Shown: in pieces, positions 1 through 9,238 of the stretch
How the letters are laid out: every line of letters starts with the position of its first letter
Numbering within the stretch: position 1 is the stretch's first letter
Assembly (NCBI RefSeq): GCF_900411375.1
Contig: NZ_LS422981.1
Coordinates: forward strand, 79,015-143,014
DNA from: Lentilactobacillus raoultii
GTDB taxonomy: Bacteria > Bacillota > Bacilli > Lactobacillales > Lactobacillaceae
Direction: 5' to 3'
Length of the DNA: 64,000 bases
Made by a program: the position numbers and the translations under genes
The notes under the pieces: model-generated
Databases searched by the model: none
What the model was told of the DNA's origin: nothing
Seen by the model: only the letters and a program-made list of their open reading frames with translations

Positions 1-2026
1 CGTAAAATCGACCAGTTTCGGCATCGTATAATCGACTGATCAATTCATGCTTAATTCGGTTGGCCCGATCTCGATAAAAATCAACATCAGTCCGGTGACC
101 AGTTAATTTGGCAATTTTGCTCATGATCAGATAGGTGCCGTAATAAATGGCATTAAACGGTGTATTGTATTCTCCTTCAACGAAGCCATCCCGTTCACGA
201 ATCGGCCAATCAATTAAGCCGTCGTTGGTTACCAAGCCGACCTGCTCATCAAAGTTATCAATTCCTTTACCGTTTCGCAACGTCCCAACAAAGTCTTGAG
301 ACGCACCATCAAAACTATCAGCACCCTTCCCCCGATTAAATTTAACTTTCAAATCATCATAGCGTCGATTAAGCAAATCAGCATTACCGGTATATAAATA
401 GTCCAGCCAAGCCATTTCAACGTTAAATAACCTGTAGTCTTCCGGCCAAGTTGGATTGTCGATCAGATAATCCAATGAGTGTCTGGCCAATGAATAGTGG
501 GATGACACGGCGTAACTGGTATTGCCATTTACTAACAGATCACCTTCATACGGTCGGCGTTCGCGGGCTTGAGAATCGACAAACACGTCCTGATTAGTTG
601 CCTTGATCGTGTATTTTGACAACTCATATTCACGATTTAGCAACTCGTTATCACTGGTGAATGTGCCGTCACTTTCTGAAAATGGCTGGATCATAGCCCA
701 ACCGGTAATATCATTTAATTCAAGTTTTCCTTGAAAACCGACTAATTCAATATACCGATAGTTTTTCATCTGAAGTGTCGTAAATTCATTTTCACCCTTA
801 ACCAAAGTCCAGTTTTCGACGTAATCCGGCCCACAAGCCAAGTGATGGCGAACGTGACCGTTATCAGTCAGCTGCTCACCCATTAGAATCGTCACCCGCT
901 GCGTCAATTGGCTGTTAAGTCGCACTTTAACGCCACCGATAATCTCCTTGCCTAAATCCAACAGGTAATTTTGGGGTCCCAACTGACTTAACTGTTTGGT
1001 CGCTTCGTGTGACTCAACTCGCAACGTATTTTCACTGCGGTAAGGCACCAGGACTTCCTTATCGGCTACCATCACTTTAGGATTGACCCAGGCATGATCC
1101 CATTCATGATGATAGTCAACCGACGTCCATCCCTGCGGATAGTATCGCATATCAACATTTTCAGAAACCTGCCCAAAATACAGACTGCGCATTTTAACAC
1201 CAAAATCGCCGAAAGCGCTGCTACCATCTAGCGCTTTCCAGGAACTATCGGTTGTTAGAACCTGTTCAATGGTGCCATCAGTCTTATATAACGTCAGCTG
1301 TCCCCAAAACGCCTTTCTGGCTGAGCTGGCAGTTGCCAAAACGCTAACCACATTTTTACCGTTTTCGATTAATTCCGTGACATCGTATTGGTTATAGTAG
1401 ATACCGGTTTGATCCCTACCATAATAATCAGCTTGAGGCCGTGCCGAACCTACCCCAACACTTTGACCGTTCATAAATAAATCAAAGCCTTGCGCAAAAA
1501 TTGGTTCATTGCCACGGGAGAAGGCTGTAATGACGGCAGTATCAACATCAGCGGGGTCTAAAGTCATTTGCGGACTTCTCAAAAAGACCACGTTCCCCAA
1601 CTTAGGCAGTTCCTCACCGGTTGTCGGCGTTTTAGCCGCCCAAATTCCTTTGGGTTGGCTGACAATTTCTTTGGCACAGATAAATTTATTAGGCTCTGAA
1701 TAATCACTGACACTACCGTGATTATCCTTAATCCGAACCTGCCAATAATATAATTCTCCGGGCTGTAACACTGACGAAAATTTGGGAAGCTTAACCGCTG
1801 TATTCTCAGCTGACGTTACCCAGCCACTGTCAAACAAATAAGTTTGATTGGCCAGTTCGTGTAACCGCCGTGAAATTACAATTTGAAAAGCTGTTTGTTG
1901 GCTATCTTCAAGGCGGCTGTGATCCCACCAACTAAAAGCAGGTGACTTTTCAACGTTATAGGCAAACGACAATAGATTAACGTTCAAGTGAGTCGGCATT
2001 AATAATTTCTGAGTTGTTTGAGTCAT
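1..2026 (-). CDS. Alpha-L-rhamnosidase, GH78 family (3' end beyond window)
   Basis: Open frame of 675 codons on the minus strand that runs off the left edge, so the C-terminal part is missing. It starts at ATG 2026 behind GGAAAGGAATT. The N-terminal half has the beta-sandwich character of GH78 enzymes, with a fibronectin-like first domain. Around residues 483-495 it carries DSQARERRPYEGD, which matches the conserved catalytic-acid region of the family (usually D-C/S-x-x-R-E-R-x-x-x-x-G-D). GH78 enzymes release terminal L-rhamnose from plant glycosides or polysaccharides. No signal peptide is visible, so it is probably cytoplasmic and would act on imported rhamnosides. An AraC regulator is encoded just upstream on the same strand and a cre-like site lies before the start. 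Family assignment is firm; the exact substrate is not. Confidence 0.88.
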   Translation of the reverse strand, partial: MTQTTQKLLMPTHLNVNLLSFAYNVEKSPAFSWWDHSRLEDSQQTAFQIVISRRLHELANQTYLFDSGWVTSAENTAVKLPKFSSVLQPGELYYWQVRIKDNHGSVSDYSEPNKFICAKEIVSQPKGIWAAKTPTTGEELPKLGNVVFLRSPQMTLDPADVDTAVITAFSRGNEPIFAQGFDLFMNGQSVGVGSARPQADYYGRDQTGIYYNQYDVTELIENGKNVVSVLATASSARKAFWGQLTLYKTDGTIEQVLTTDSSWKALDGSSAFGDFGVKMRSLYFGQVSENVDMRYYPQGWTSVDYHHEWDHAWVNPKVMVADKEVLVPYRSENTLRVESHEATKQLSQLGPQNYLLDLGKEIIGGVKVRLNSQLTQRVTILMGEQLTDNGHVRHHLACGPDYVENWTLVKGENEFTTLQMKNYRYIELVGFQGKLELNDITGWAMIQPFSESDGTFTSDNELLNREYELSKYTIKATNQDVFVDSQARERRPYEGDLLVNGNTSYAVSSHYSLARHSLDYLIDNPTWPEDYRLFNVEMAWLDYLYTGNADLLNRRYDDLKVKFNRGKGADSFDGASQDFVGTLRNGKGIDNFDEQVGLVTNDGLIDWPIRERDGFVEGEYNTPFNAIYYGTYLIMSKIAKLTGHRTDVDFYRDRANRIKHELISRLYDAETGRFY

Positions 2027-2130
2027 TTTTAATTCCTTTCCGAATTAGCGTCAACGATTTTTTGCGCAATGAAGACGCCAAACTAATATATCATTAATGA
2101 TAAGCATAGCTTGTGAACCATAAAAGGGCA

Positions 2131-2144
2131 AGAAACCGTTTTCA
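2131..2144 (-). promoter_or_regulatory. cre-like site (CcpA) before rhamnosidase
   Basis: On the minus strand the sequence TGAAAACGGTTTCT matches 13 of 14 positions of the cre consensus TGWAANCGNTNWCA. It lies about 105 bases upstream of the rhamnosidase start, which suits catabolite control of a glycoside gene. Confidence 0.55.
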
Positions 2145-2384
2145 ATTTCAGGATGTTTTGTGCCATAAGGACAAGGTTTCCCTATTAAATCACGTGTTTT
2201 CTTTATGATTCATTTAAAAATCCCAATTCATAAAAATGTACATTTGATACTCTTAACACGTAAATATGGCTGTCAATTCACAAATCAATTTCTCAAACTA
2301 ATCAGTTTTCAAGAATTATCGTGTCCCTCCTCGCCACAAAAAATAGGATCTGGCCGATTACTCATATGCCACTTTTGCAGCCCA

Positions 2385-2417
2385 AAAATCCCGACTCAAA
2401 AATTCAAGTCAGGTTTT
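2385..2417 (-). terminator. Rho-independent terminator of the AraC gene
   Basis: On the minus strand CCTGACT pairs with AGTCGGG around an A/T-rich loop, followed by ATTTTT. It lies 35 bases after the AraC stop codon. Confidence 0.6.
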
Positions 2418-2451
2418 CAAATCAGTACTCACTCATTCTCTTACACCCAAG

Positions 2452-3423
2452 CTATCGTTGACTGCCCGGTGTGATTTGATAATAAGCCATGTACTTTTTA
2501 TAGAAGAACGCCTTGTTACTAATCCCTACCCGTTTCATGACTTCGGTCACCGGCAAGGCTGTCGAAGTCAGTAACATGTGGGCATTGCGCATTCGTTGTT
2601 TGTTCAAAGCTTCCGAAAAGGTTTCACCGGTTTCCCGTTTAAAAACGTTACTGAGGTAATTCCGATTATACTTATATTTAGTCGCCAATCGCTCAAGCGA
2701 GACTGTTTGAAAATCGCGGTCAATATCTTGAAGCATTTTCAAAACCAACTGTTGAGATTTGGACGTCGGCCGCTTTACTTTGACATGGTAGTTGCGAACC
2801 AGTTGGGCAATCAAAATTGACAAATACCCACTAATTATCGTATCTGCGAATTCCTTTTGTAAATAATATTCGTCGATAATCCGATCGAGGGTCTCCTGAA
2901 CCTCATCAACCTGTTTATGGGAAAACAGCAGGTGTCGAAGCTCACCTCGGCTGCCAAATTTACGATCTAATAAAAATTCGTAAAAAACACTTTGACTACT
3001 GCGCAACCCGTTCAGTAATTCCAAATTAATGTCCCGATTTCGGAAAAGAATGTTAATGAGGAGGTCATTGGTGCCAAGGTAGCCAATCGAATGCCGGCTG
3101 CCGATATCCATCAATAAAACATCGCCGGTTTCCAAATGAAGCTTCTCACCATCAACTACCTCATCACAGGATCCTCGCAACATGTAATTAATTTCAAAGA
3201 AAGTGTGTGAGTGTTCCGGATAAGGGGCGTAACGATTATGTTTGCTAACATAGATCCGTTTATTTCTAAAAAAGCGATCATTCAAAACCGGTGCGTGTTC
3301 TTTTTCCGATAGTGAGGGATCAAACGCATCGATTGGAATATCATCATGAACTTCAAAACTTTTTAACTGTTCCTTTTCAGCCGGTGTCGTTTTCATTAGT
3401 TTATTCAAAATTGAATCAAGCAT
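2452..3423 (-). CDS. AraC-family transcriptional regulator with cupin sensor
   Basis: Protein of 323 residues. Residues about 50-150 look like an AraC-type cupin arm (H-S-H-T-F-F-E-I-N-Y is typical for the sugar-sensing beta barrel). Residues about 220-320 form the double helix-turn-helix (LERLATKYKYNRNYLSNVFK and the second helix pair ending YYQITPGSQR). These regulators bind DNA as dimers and respond to a small ligand, often a sugar. The gene precedes the rhamnosidase gene on the same strand, so activation of rhamnoside use is likely but inferred. Start ATG 3423 has GGGGAAAT upstream. A degenerate cre-like sequence lies about 50 bases upstream of the start. Confidence 0.85.
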   Translation of the reverse strand: MLDSILNKLMKTTPAEKEQLKSFEVHDDIPIDAFDPSLSEKEHAPVLNDRFFRNKRIYVSKHNRYAPYPEHSHTFFEINYMLRGSCDEVVDGEKLHLETGDVLLMDIGSRHSIGYLGTNDLLINILFRNRDINLELLNGLRSSQSVFYEFLLDRKFGSRGELRHLLFSHKQVDEVQETLDRIIDEYYLQKEFADTIISGYLSILIAQLVRNYHVKVKRPTSKSQQLVLKMLQDIDRDFQTVSLERLATKYKYNRNYLSNVFKRETGETFSEALNKQRMRNAHMLLTSTALPVTEVMKRVGISNKAFFYKKYMAYYQITPGSQR

Positions 3424-3469
3424 GCTTATTTCCCCAATCGTGTCAATTAAGTTGCGGGCAGCCCCTGTT

Positions 3470-3483
3470 TGTAAGCGTTACCC
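3470..3483. promoter_or_regulatory. Weak cre-like site before AraC regulator
   Basis: TGTAAGCGTTACCC matches about 12 of 14 cre positions and lies 47 bases upstream of the AraC start. The second half is imperfect, so this is a weaker call than the other cre sites. Confidence 0.35.
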
Positions 3484-3572
3484 ACTATGATTCAGCCTGA
3501 TCTTAGCGTACCAGCAAATAGTCAATAAGTATAGTCCCGAAAACCCTTGCAACAAACTGGTTAGTCCGCACT

Positions 3573-3612
3573 AAAAAAGCGCCACTCTTTTTTAAAAAGT
3601 CGCACTTTTTTT
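3573..3612 (-). terminator. Terminator after short 6PGDH
   Basis: On the minus strand a run AAAAAAG-GC pairs with GC-CTTTTTT around an internal A/T stretch. It lies about 90 bases after the 6-phosphogluconate dehydrogenase stop codon. The hairpin is A/T rich. Confidence 0.5.
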
Positions 3613-3700
3613 AGTTGATCAACGTGAGTTAAGAATCACCTTTCCATAGGTGGGGAGGCCATCTTCTCTACACATTGATGAAAGGAATTGTTAATTCAAT

Positions 3701-4603
3701 TTATTTTTTCATATCCATGGCATGGCCACCAAACCCGTGACGCAATGCTGAAACCACTTTACCAGTAAAGGTATCCTGTTCCATTGATCGGTTACGAGCA
3801 AAGAGTGCATCCGTAATAACTGGAACCGGAATGCCTTGTTTAAGGGCTTCTTGAACGGTCCACTTACCTTCGCCTGATGAGAACATCTTGCCGCTGATCT
3901 GATCCAAGTTGGCGTCGTTGGCAAAGGCTTCCTGTGCCAATTCCATGAGCCAGCCACGAATAACTGATCCGTTAACCCAAACTTTGGCAACCGCTTCGTT
4001 ATCGTAGTCATACGGGCTGTGATCCAACACATCATAGCCTTCACCGATGGCTTCCATCATCCCATACTCAATGCCGTTATGAACCATCTTAAGATAATGA
4101 CCGGAACCCGGCTTACCAGTGTAAAGATAACCATCTTTTTGAGAGATGTCTTCAAACAATGGTTTAATATGTTCAAAAGCTTCGGCGCTGGTACCGCCAA
4201 TCATGAAGTTACCACCGTTTAAAGCACCGTTCTTACCGCCTGAAGTTCCGCAGTCAAAGAAGTTAACACCTTTTGCTTCCGCAATCTTACCATGACGAAT
4301 CGAATCTTCATAGAAGGAGTTCCCACCATCGATCAAATAGTCGCCCTTTGAAAGCAGATCGACTAATTCTTGAACCGTTGAGTCAGTTGGCTTGCCGGCC
4401 GGAACCATAATCCAAACAGTGCGGGGAGCACTTAATTTGCTGACAAGATCTTTGTTACTTGAAGCAGGTGTTGCACCAGCTTCCTGAGCAAGTTTGACAT
4501 TATCTTCATTTAAATCAAATGCAACGACTTCGTTACCGTTACGGATCATGTTCTTAACAAGGTTAAGGCCCATTTTTCCAAGACCAATCATACCAATTTG
4601 CAT
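3701..4603 (-). CDS. 6-phosphogluconate dehydrogenase, short (300-residue) form
   Basis: Oxidises and decarboxylates 6-phosphogluconate to ribulose 5-phosphate. The N-terminus MQIGMIGLGKMGLNLVKNM is a Rossmann dinucleotide-binding loop, IDGGNSFYEDS and DCGTSGGKNGAL are substrate-binding signatures, and [18 protein letters not shown] contains the catalytic Lys and Asn region. At 300 residues it belongs to the short 6PGDH group (like B. subtilis YqeC), which often prefers NAD+, whereas the long form is encoded at 47021. The start at 4603 follows AGAGGTACG. A strong promoter lies 60-90 bases upstream. It is monocistronic. Cofactor preference is inferred from family, not visible here. Confidence 0.9.
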   Translation of the reverse strand: MQIGMIGLGKMGLNLVKNMIRNGNEVVAFDLNEDNVKLAQEAGATPASSNKDLVSKLSAPRTVWIMVPAGKPTDSTVQELVDLLSKGDYLIDGGNSFYEDSIRHGKIAEAKGVNFFDCGTSGGKNGALNGGNFMIGGTSAEAFEHIKPLFEDISQKDGYLYTGKPGSGHYLKMVHNGIEYGMMEAIGEGYDVLDHSPYDYDNEAVAKVWVNGSVIRGWLMELAQEAFANDANLDQISGKMFSSGEGKWTVQEALKQGIPVPVITDALFARNRSMEQDTFTGKVVSALRHGFGGHAMDMKK

Positions 4604-4660
4604 AAGAATCGTACCTCTTTCATCTAATATACTAGTTTCTTACTACCCTTTACCAAAATC

Positions 4661-4689
4661 ATTATATAATCTGAAAAGAATTTTCGCAA
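4661..4689 (-). promoter_or_regulatory. Sigma-A promoter for short 6PGDH
   Basis: Minus strand: -35 TTGCGA at 4684-4689, 17-base spacer, perfect -10 TATAAT at 4661-4666. It is correctly placed 58 bases before the start codon. Confidence 0.7.
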
Positions 4690-4809
4690 GCATTATGCGT
4701 AAATTTTTTTCAAACTTTTTATAGATTGTGTAAATTGGTTTTAAAATTGGACTTAATCCCCTTTAGAATAGGATTTATCTTACAAAATTCCGTTCAAGGA
4801 ATCTGTAAA

Positions 4810-7431
4810 TCATTTACTAGGATAATGTAAATGTTTTACAAAAACAGACCGTTTCTTTTGACAAATACCAGAGCCGATTAGTAAAACAACCGCCAGGCAA
4901 CTAATCAATGCGCCTAGGGCCAATCCCCTGATGTGGTAGTTAAAAGCCAATCGATGCTTTCCCGGTGTTAATTTAGCGCCGATTAACCCATCAGCAACCT
5001 TAATTAATTTGTGGGGGTGACCATCAACATGCAACGTCCATCCCTGATCATAAGGAAAACTCATTAACAATGTCCGATTACGCCTAGAGACTGTCACTGT
5101 CCCTCTAAAATGACCACCATGCCGATTAATGTTTCTTGCATCCTGTAAGTCAAATTGATGATGCTTAAATTGCGCAGTAGCTGCCGTGAATTTTTTCAAA
5201 TCAACTCCAGCTGCAATTTGCGGCATCGCTTTTAACCGCTTGGTGGCATGCAGGCGAACTGTCGTCAATTGCCCCTTTTGGAGGTTTCCAATTGGAATCA
5301 TCTCTGTCCCAAGACCACTGTAAGTATTAGAAAGCTTGGCGCCATTCACCCAAAAAGCCACGTGATACAGACGGACCTTGGGAATGTAAAGATAATGCGG
5401 CCCGCTGGTAGTCGCCCGTAGTTGCAATCGATAATGATAGACCCCTTTGACCAATGACTGTTGGTATCCCGTTACTTTCGGTCGATAGAGGTACTGTTGG
5501 CGAGTTCCCGACTCGGCTTGGACCAGTGCATTTAAATTTTTAAAAATCTGATTAGGTTGATAACGAAGTGTTTGAATTCGTTGATTGGCCATAAAGCCAA
5601 GTTGAGCCGTATTTGGCCGAATAATCAGTTCTTGACTGTGTTGGCCAATGATATAGTTGTATTTAATGCCAAATAAATAGTTTGTGACCACCGAGCCGCC
5701 CAACATATCAATGCGCCGAATGTTTCGACTTGAAAAGCCAAGGTTGGCTAAGACATGTTGGGTGTGTGAATTCAGGGTCGAACTGTATGAGCTGATACCA
5801 TGATTTTCAAAAAGCAGTGAATCATTGTAACCACTATATGGGATCTGATAAATATCTCGGTAAGGATGATCCATGACTAGCAACCGATAAAATTTATTTT
5901 GGGTAAACTTTAGTCGCTGAACCCGTCGAATAGCTTGCTCAGATTGATAATAACGTTTTTCGAATTGGTGCTGGTTGACAAACGGTGCATCCCTAGTGGC
6001 CACAAAAAAATTCAACATCAACTCAAAAATTAAAATCCCACTTAAAATTACCCGACTTGAAAGCTGACGATCGGTAAGCGTGATAATCGCGATTGCGGTA
6101 ACTACCAAAAAGCCCAAAACCAACACATAAATAAAGTTATTGACAAATAATTGAGGGGTAGTGAACTTAAAAGGCGTCATTTTTTCACTAAACAGGTTGG
6201 CCCAAAGATAGCCAATCGAGATGGCAATCCCTAAAGCCCCCGTTGAAATTAAAATTAATTTGGTTTCCTCAAAAATCTTTTTTAAATAACCTTCGTAGGC
6301 AATCATGATCAAAACAAAACTAAAGAGAAAAACCATTCGGAAGGGAAACCCAGCTGGCCGCTGGAAAAGATGCCACGCCGTATTTAACGGCAATAACCAC
6401 ATTCCCAGAAAAATCCCTCCCAGTAAATAGGCAGTTGCCTGTTTATTCCGTGATGAAATCCGTTTTGAGAAAAAATAGGCAATTCCCAGAATAATAAATA
6501 GCGAACCGGTAAACATGCTGGGATTATGAACCAAGCGACCCGTAAAATCATTGCCGCCAAAGCCAAGGTTGACCGTAAAACTCGGTCCAAAAGCACCTTT
6601 TAACGCAAAATTACGCAAGTGAAGCTCCTTTTTGCCAGTAGACATCATCGAAATTGCGGTTGGTACCAAAACGATGGCGCTTAGCATTCCCGACAATAGC
6701 GAATACCACAAGAAACGGCCGATTTGCCCCCGCCGGTCTTTGATGTGATGCATTAAGGCAACTCCCGCTGGTTGTGCTTTTATCAATAAATAAACAAAAT
6801 ACCCCAGACTGAAGACACAAATGATGTAGCCCATATAGTAGTTAGTCAAAATAATCGCGGTTAACCCAAAAACATATAACCACGGTTTGCACTGACCAAC
6901 TAATTTTTCCAAACCGGCAACCATAATTGGTAAGAGAATCAGTGCGTCCAGCCACATTAAATCATAAAAATACATCGAAACAAAGCCGCACAAACCGTAA
7001 GCCAAGCCACCGCAAATGGTCATTAAATCGAATTGTCCGTATTTATGACTCAAAAACCAAGTCATTGACCAGCTACATAAAATAATCTTCAACCAAATAA
7101 TCAAATCAATGGCAATTGGTAAGTGAGCCGGGTCGAAAAAGACGACGATTAAATTAAGCGGACTCAGCAGATAGTAAGCATATACCGGTACCAAACTGTC
7201 ACCAATTGAAATTAAAAATGAATAGCTTGAAAACGACAGATGTAACAACTGCCGTCTCAATTCGGCAAAAAATTGCAAATATTGAGTCGACAAATCACTG
7301 ATTAACAGGTTTTTGGAGCCAAATGGGGCAATCCCGATAATCATAAATAGTAGCGTCATCACCAATATCGGCAACAGGATTGCCGTTAACTTATATTTAA
7401 CATGATGCTTGCTTGGGGTTTTCGTTAACAT
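4810..7431 (-). CDS. YfhO-family polytopic membrane protein
   Basis: Protein of 873 residues with a long N-terminal half of many hydrophobic segments and a C-terminal extracytoplasmic domain, followed by a last membrane segment near the C-terminus. FGSKNLLISDLSTQYLQFF and the late motif SFPYDQGWTLHVDGHPHKLIKV are typical of YfhO proteins. In B. subtilis YfhO helps glycosylate lipoteichoic acid with a CsbB-type glycosyltransferase; a role in cell-envelope glycosylation is inferred here. The frame extends to a TTG at 7449, but that codon sits in the GGAGAG ribosome binding site, so ATG 7431 is the better start. A second YfhO gene lies at 38892. Confidence 0.85.
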   Translation of the reverse strand: MLTKTPSKHHVKYKLTAILLPILVMTLLFMIIGIAPFGSKNLLISDLSTQYLQFFAELRRQLLHLSFSSYSFLISIGDSLVPVYAYYLLSPLNLIVVFFDPAHLPIAIDLIIWLKIILCSWSMTWFLSHKYGQFDLMTICGGLAYGLCGFVSMYFYDLMWLDALILLPIMVAGLEKLVGQCKPWLYVFGLTAIILTNYYMGYIICVFSLGYFVYLLIKAQPAGVALMHHIKDRRGQIGRFLWYSLLSGMLSAIVLVPTAISMMSTGKKELHLRNFALKGAFGPSFTVNLGFGGNDFTGRLVHNPSMFTGSLFIILGIAYFFSKRISSRNKQATAYLLGGIFLGMWLLPLNTAWHLFQRPAGFPFRMVFLFSFVLIMIAYEGYLKKIFEETKLILISTGALGIAISIGYLWANLFSEKMTPFKFTTPQLFVNNFIYVLVLGFLVVTAIAIITLTDRQLSSRVILSGILIFELMLNFFVATRDAPFVNQHQFEKRYYQSEQAIRRVQRLKFTQNKFYRLLVMDHPYRDIYQIPYSGYNDSLLFENHGISSYSSTLNSHTQHVLANLGFSSRNIRRIDMLGGSVVTNYLFGIKYNYIIGQHSQELIIRPNTAQLGFMANQRIQTLRYQPNQIFKNLNALVQAESGTRQQYLYRPKVTGYQQSLVKGVYHYRLQLRATTSGPHYLYIPKVRLYHVAFWVNGAKLSNTYSGLGTEMIPIGNLQKGQLTTVRLHATKRLKAMPQIAAGVDLKKFTAATAQFKHHQFDLQDARNINRHGGHFRGTVTVSRRNRTLLMSFPYDQGWTLHVDGHPHKLIKVADGLIGAKLTPGKHRLAFNYHIRGLALGALISCLAVVLLIGSGICQKKRSVFVKHLHYPSK

Positions 7432-7857
7432 GATCAAATATCTCTCCAAATAGTCCTTTTAGTAAGCAAAAAGATCTTTTCAAACCAGTTATCGCTCAAA
7501 TCTTATTCAGTATAACCTACTCATACTTTATATACGCAAAAGTGGTCATCTTTTTACCAACAATTATTATTTTCCTTCAAAATATTACGATTAACTGCCT
7601 TAACCTGTAACATTTAAGGCTTTTTTATCAATTTTATTGGTATTATTTGCCGTAATTTCGTTTTATAGGGAAAAAGATGAATTATTTTTTCTTAATTTAA
7701 TAACCTACGATTGCCGATAGGTCGCGTCAGATCAGCAACACCTTGATGTGAGGAAATTGTGAAATTGATGTTTAATCTTTATGAAACAGTCTTGAGACTG
7801 TTATGTAGCATTTTTCCCTTATACTAGGGCTTGTAGTTTTAAAGGGGGAACAATTCG
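7432..7857. other. Divergent intergenic region YfhO / lysozyme
   Basis: 426 AT-rich bases between two divergent genes. Near 7785-7803 there is a short hairpin (AACAGTCTTGAGACTGTT). A -10-like TATACT at 7820-7825 precedes the lysozyme gene, but I see no well-spaced -35. Nothing else is recognised. Confidence 0.5.
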
Positions 7858-8763
7858 ATGACACTTAATTTTAAAAAATTAGCTGGCTTGTTCATGGGGG
7901 CACTTGCTGCATTTACCATTTGCACAACAGTCAGCGCCAGCAAAACCAAGATCGCCGATGTTTCTCAATACCAAGGAAACATTAACTGGAAAAAAGCGGC
8001 TAAAGATCTAAAATACGCCATCATCCGTGTCCAACACGGTGACACTGGCGATGCTGATTTTCGAATCGATTCAAAACGAAACGTTAACGCAAACGGCGCC
8101 AAAAAATACGGCATTCCGTTTGGCCAATATGGTTACGCAGAATTTAGCAGCGTTGCCGACGCCAAGAAAGAGGCCCGCGATTTTTACAAGCGGTCCAACG
8201 CCGGTGCCCGTTTCTACGTACTCGATAATGAACACCGAAAAGGGAGTGGCTCCGAGCAATCATACGTCAACGCTTGGTTGAGTCAAATGAGAAAATTAAC
8301 CAACAAACCGTTAGTTTATTATTCATACGATAACTACGTTGCCGTTCATAAAATCAATTACTCCAAGTTCGATGGTTCTTGGATTGCCAACTACTCGAAA
8401 AAGCCGACTGCTTCAGCTGATCTTTGGCAATACACCTCAAAGGGTCGGGTCAGCGGTATCAGCGGCAACGTTGATTTAAGTAAAGCTCTGAAACCGTCTG
8501 TAGTGAACTCATGGTTTAAGGCAGCTTCAGCTGATGTGGCCAAGCCAACGTACTTCACGTCCTTGCCATCATCTAAAAAAGTGACCACTACTCGTAACAT
8601 TTATGAATATCGAGACGTTAATTTTAAAAAGCGCGTGACTAAACTCACAGCCGGTAAAAAATTGACTGTTAAAAAGATCGCCCGCTCAACTAACGGCGCC
8701 TACCGGTTTCAATTAACCAACGGAAACTATATTACTGCTAATAAAGCATATATTTCCGATTAG
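7858..8763 (+). CDS. Secreted GH25 lysozyme (N-acetylmuramidase) with C-terminal SH3-like domain
   Basis: Protein of 301 residues. Residues 1-27 form a signal peptide ending at VSA-SK. Residues about 30-215 are a GH25 domain (IADVSQYQGNINWKKAA, YAIIRVQHG, and FYVLDNEH carrying the acidic catalytic pair). GH25 enzymes cut the beta-1,4 bond after N-acetylmuramic acid in peptidoglycan. Residues about 230-301 form a basic module ending YRFQLTNGNYITANKAYISD, which resembles the wall-binding DUF5776 domain of lactobacilli. Start ATG 7858 follows AAAGGGGGAA. It is followed by another wall hydrolase gene that is broken, so this may be the only working one of the pair. Confidence 0.92.
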   Translation: MTLNFKKLAGLFMGALAAFTICTTVSASKTKIADVSQYQGNINWKKAAKDLKYAIIRVQHGDTGDADFRIDSKRNVNANGAKKYGIPFGQYGYAEFSSVADAKKEARDFYKRSNAGARFYVLDNEHRKGSGSEQSYVNAWLSQMRKLTNKPLVYYSYDNYVAVHKINYSKFDGSWIANYSKKPTASADLWQYTSKGRVSGISGNVDLSKALKPSVVNSWFKAASADVAKPTYFTSLPSSKKVTTTRNIYEYRDVNFKKRVTKLTAGKKLTVKKIARSTNGAYRFQLTNGNYITANKAYISD

Positions 8764-9050
8764 CTCATTCATTTGAAAAAACACTCAGTATCACACACTG
8801 TCATAAGACAGTTTCTCAAACACTTATTTATAGAGGGGAATTATTATCGTGTCTCATTGCCATAGAAATATCAAATCAGTTTTAAAACCACTTTTGTTTG
8901 TTGTTGCACTATTCAGCTTTGCAGTCACTGCACTGTCATTTGCTCAAGCAGCCAATGCCGCCAGCACGGATAAGCCTCACTACTCAGCTGTTTATAAAGA
9001 AGCTAAAAAACACTTGGGGACTAGTGTAACGTATCTTTGAAAAGCTAAAT

Positions 9051-9079
9051 TATTGTGATAATCGTCGTTTCTTGATATG
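9051..9079 (+). promoter_or_regulatory. Possible promoter inside the MITE-like element
   Basis: TTGTGA, then 17 bases, then TATGCT. Each hexamer matches 4 of 6 consensus bases with ideal spacing, and it precedes the small ORF at 9110. Confidence 0.35.
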
Positions 9080-9109
9080 CTGGGGAAAAAGTTAAAGGAA
9101 TGATCATCG

Positions 9110-9238
9110 ATGCGCCCCATTAAATATCAGATTACCCTGACCGATGCGAAAAAAGCGATTCATTGGCAGTTCACAACCGCGGATGCCCGCATTAAATTGC
9201 GCTCCTTGTATCCCGATATTACGCTCGTAACTGATTAG
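9110..9238 (+). CDS. Small unrecognised protein carried by the inserted element
   Basis: ORF of 42 codons lying entirely between the inverted repeats, with ATG 9110 preceded by AAAGGAA at 9 bases. The protein starts MRPIKYQITLTDAKKAIHWQ and ends LYPDITLVTD. It is a compact mixed-charge sequence without a membrane segment, and too short to be a transposase. I do not recognise it. Its good ribosome binding site and upstream promoter-like sequence suggest it could be expressed, but it may be only cargo or a relic of a larger element. Confidence 0.4.
   Translation: MRPIKYQITLTDAKKAIHWQFTTADARIKLRSLYPDITLVTD

Larger units (their letters stand above)
2027..2451. other. Intergenic region before the rhamnosidase gene
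   Basis: 425 bases between the AraC gene and the rhamnosidase gene, both on the minus strand. It holds the AraC terminator near its right end, a cre-like site at 2131-2144, and AT-rich sequence near 2070-2105 that could contain the rhamnosidase promoter. A plus-strand frame beginning near 2205 has no ribosome binding site and overlaps the AraC gene, so I do not call it. Confidence 0.6.

Noticed and set aside
2205..2474. Plus-strand ORF of 89 codons
   Set aside because: No ribosome binding site, overlaps the AraC gene end and its terminator, and the composition is not protein-like.
3540..3660. Further copy of the structured repeat after the short 6PGDH
   Set aside because: It is only an A/T-rich terminator hairpin; none of the conserved joints or end motifs are present.
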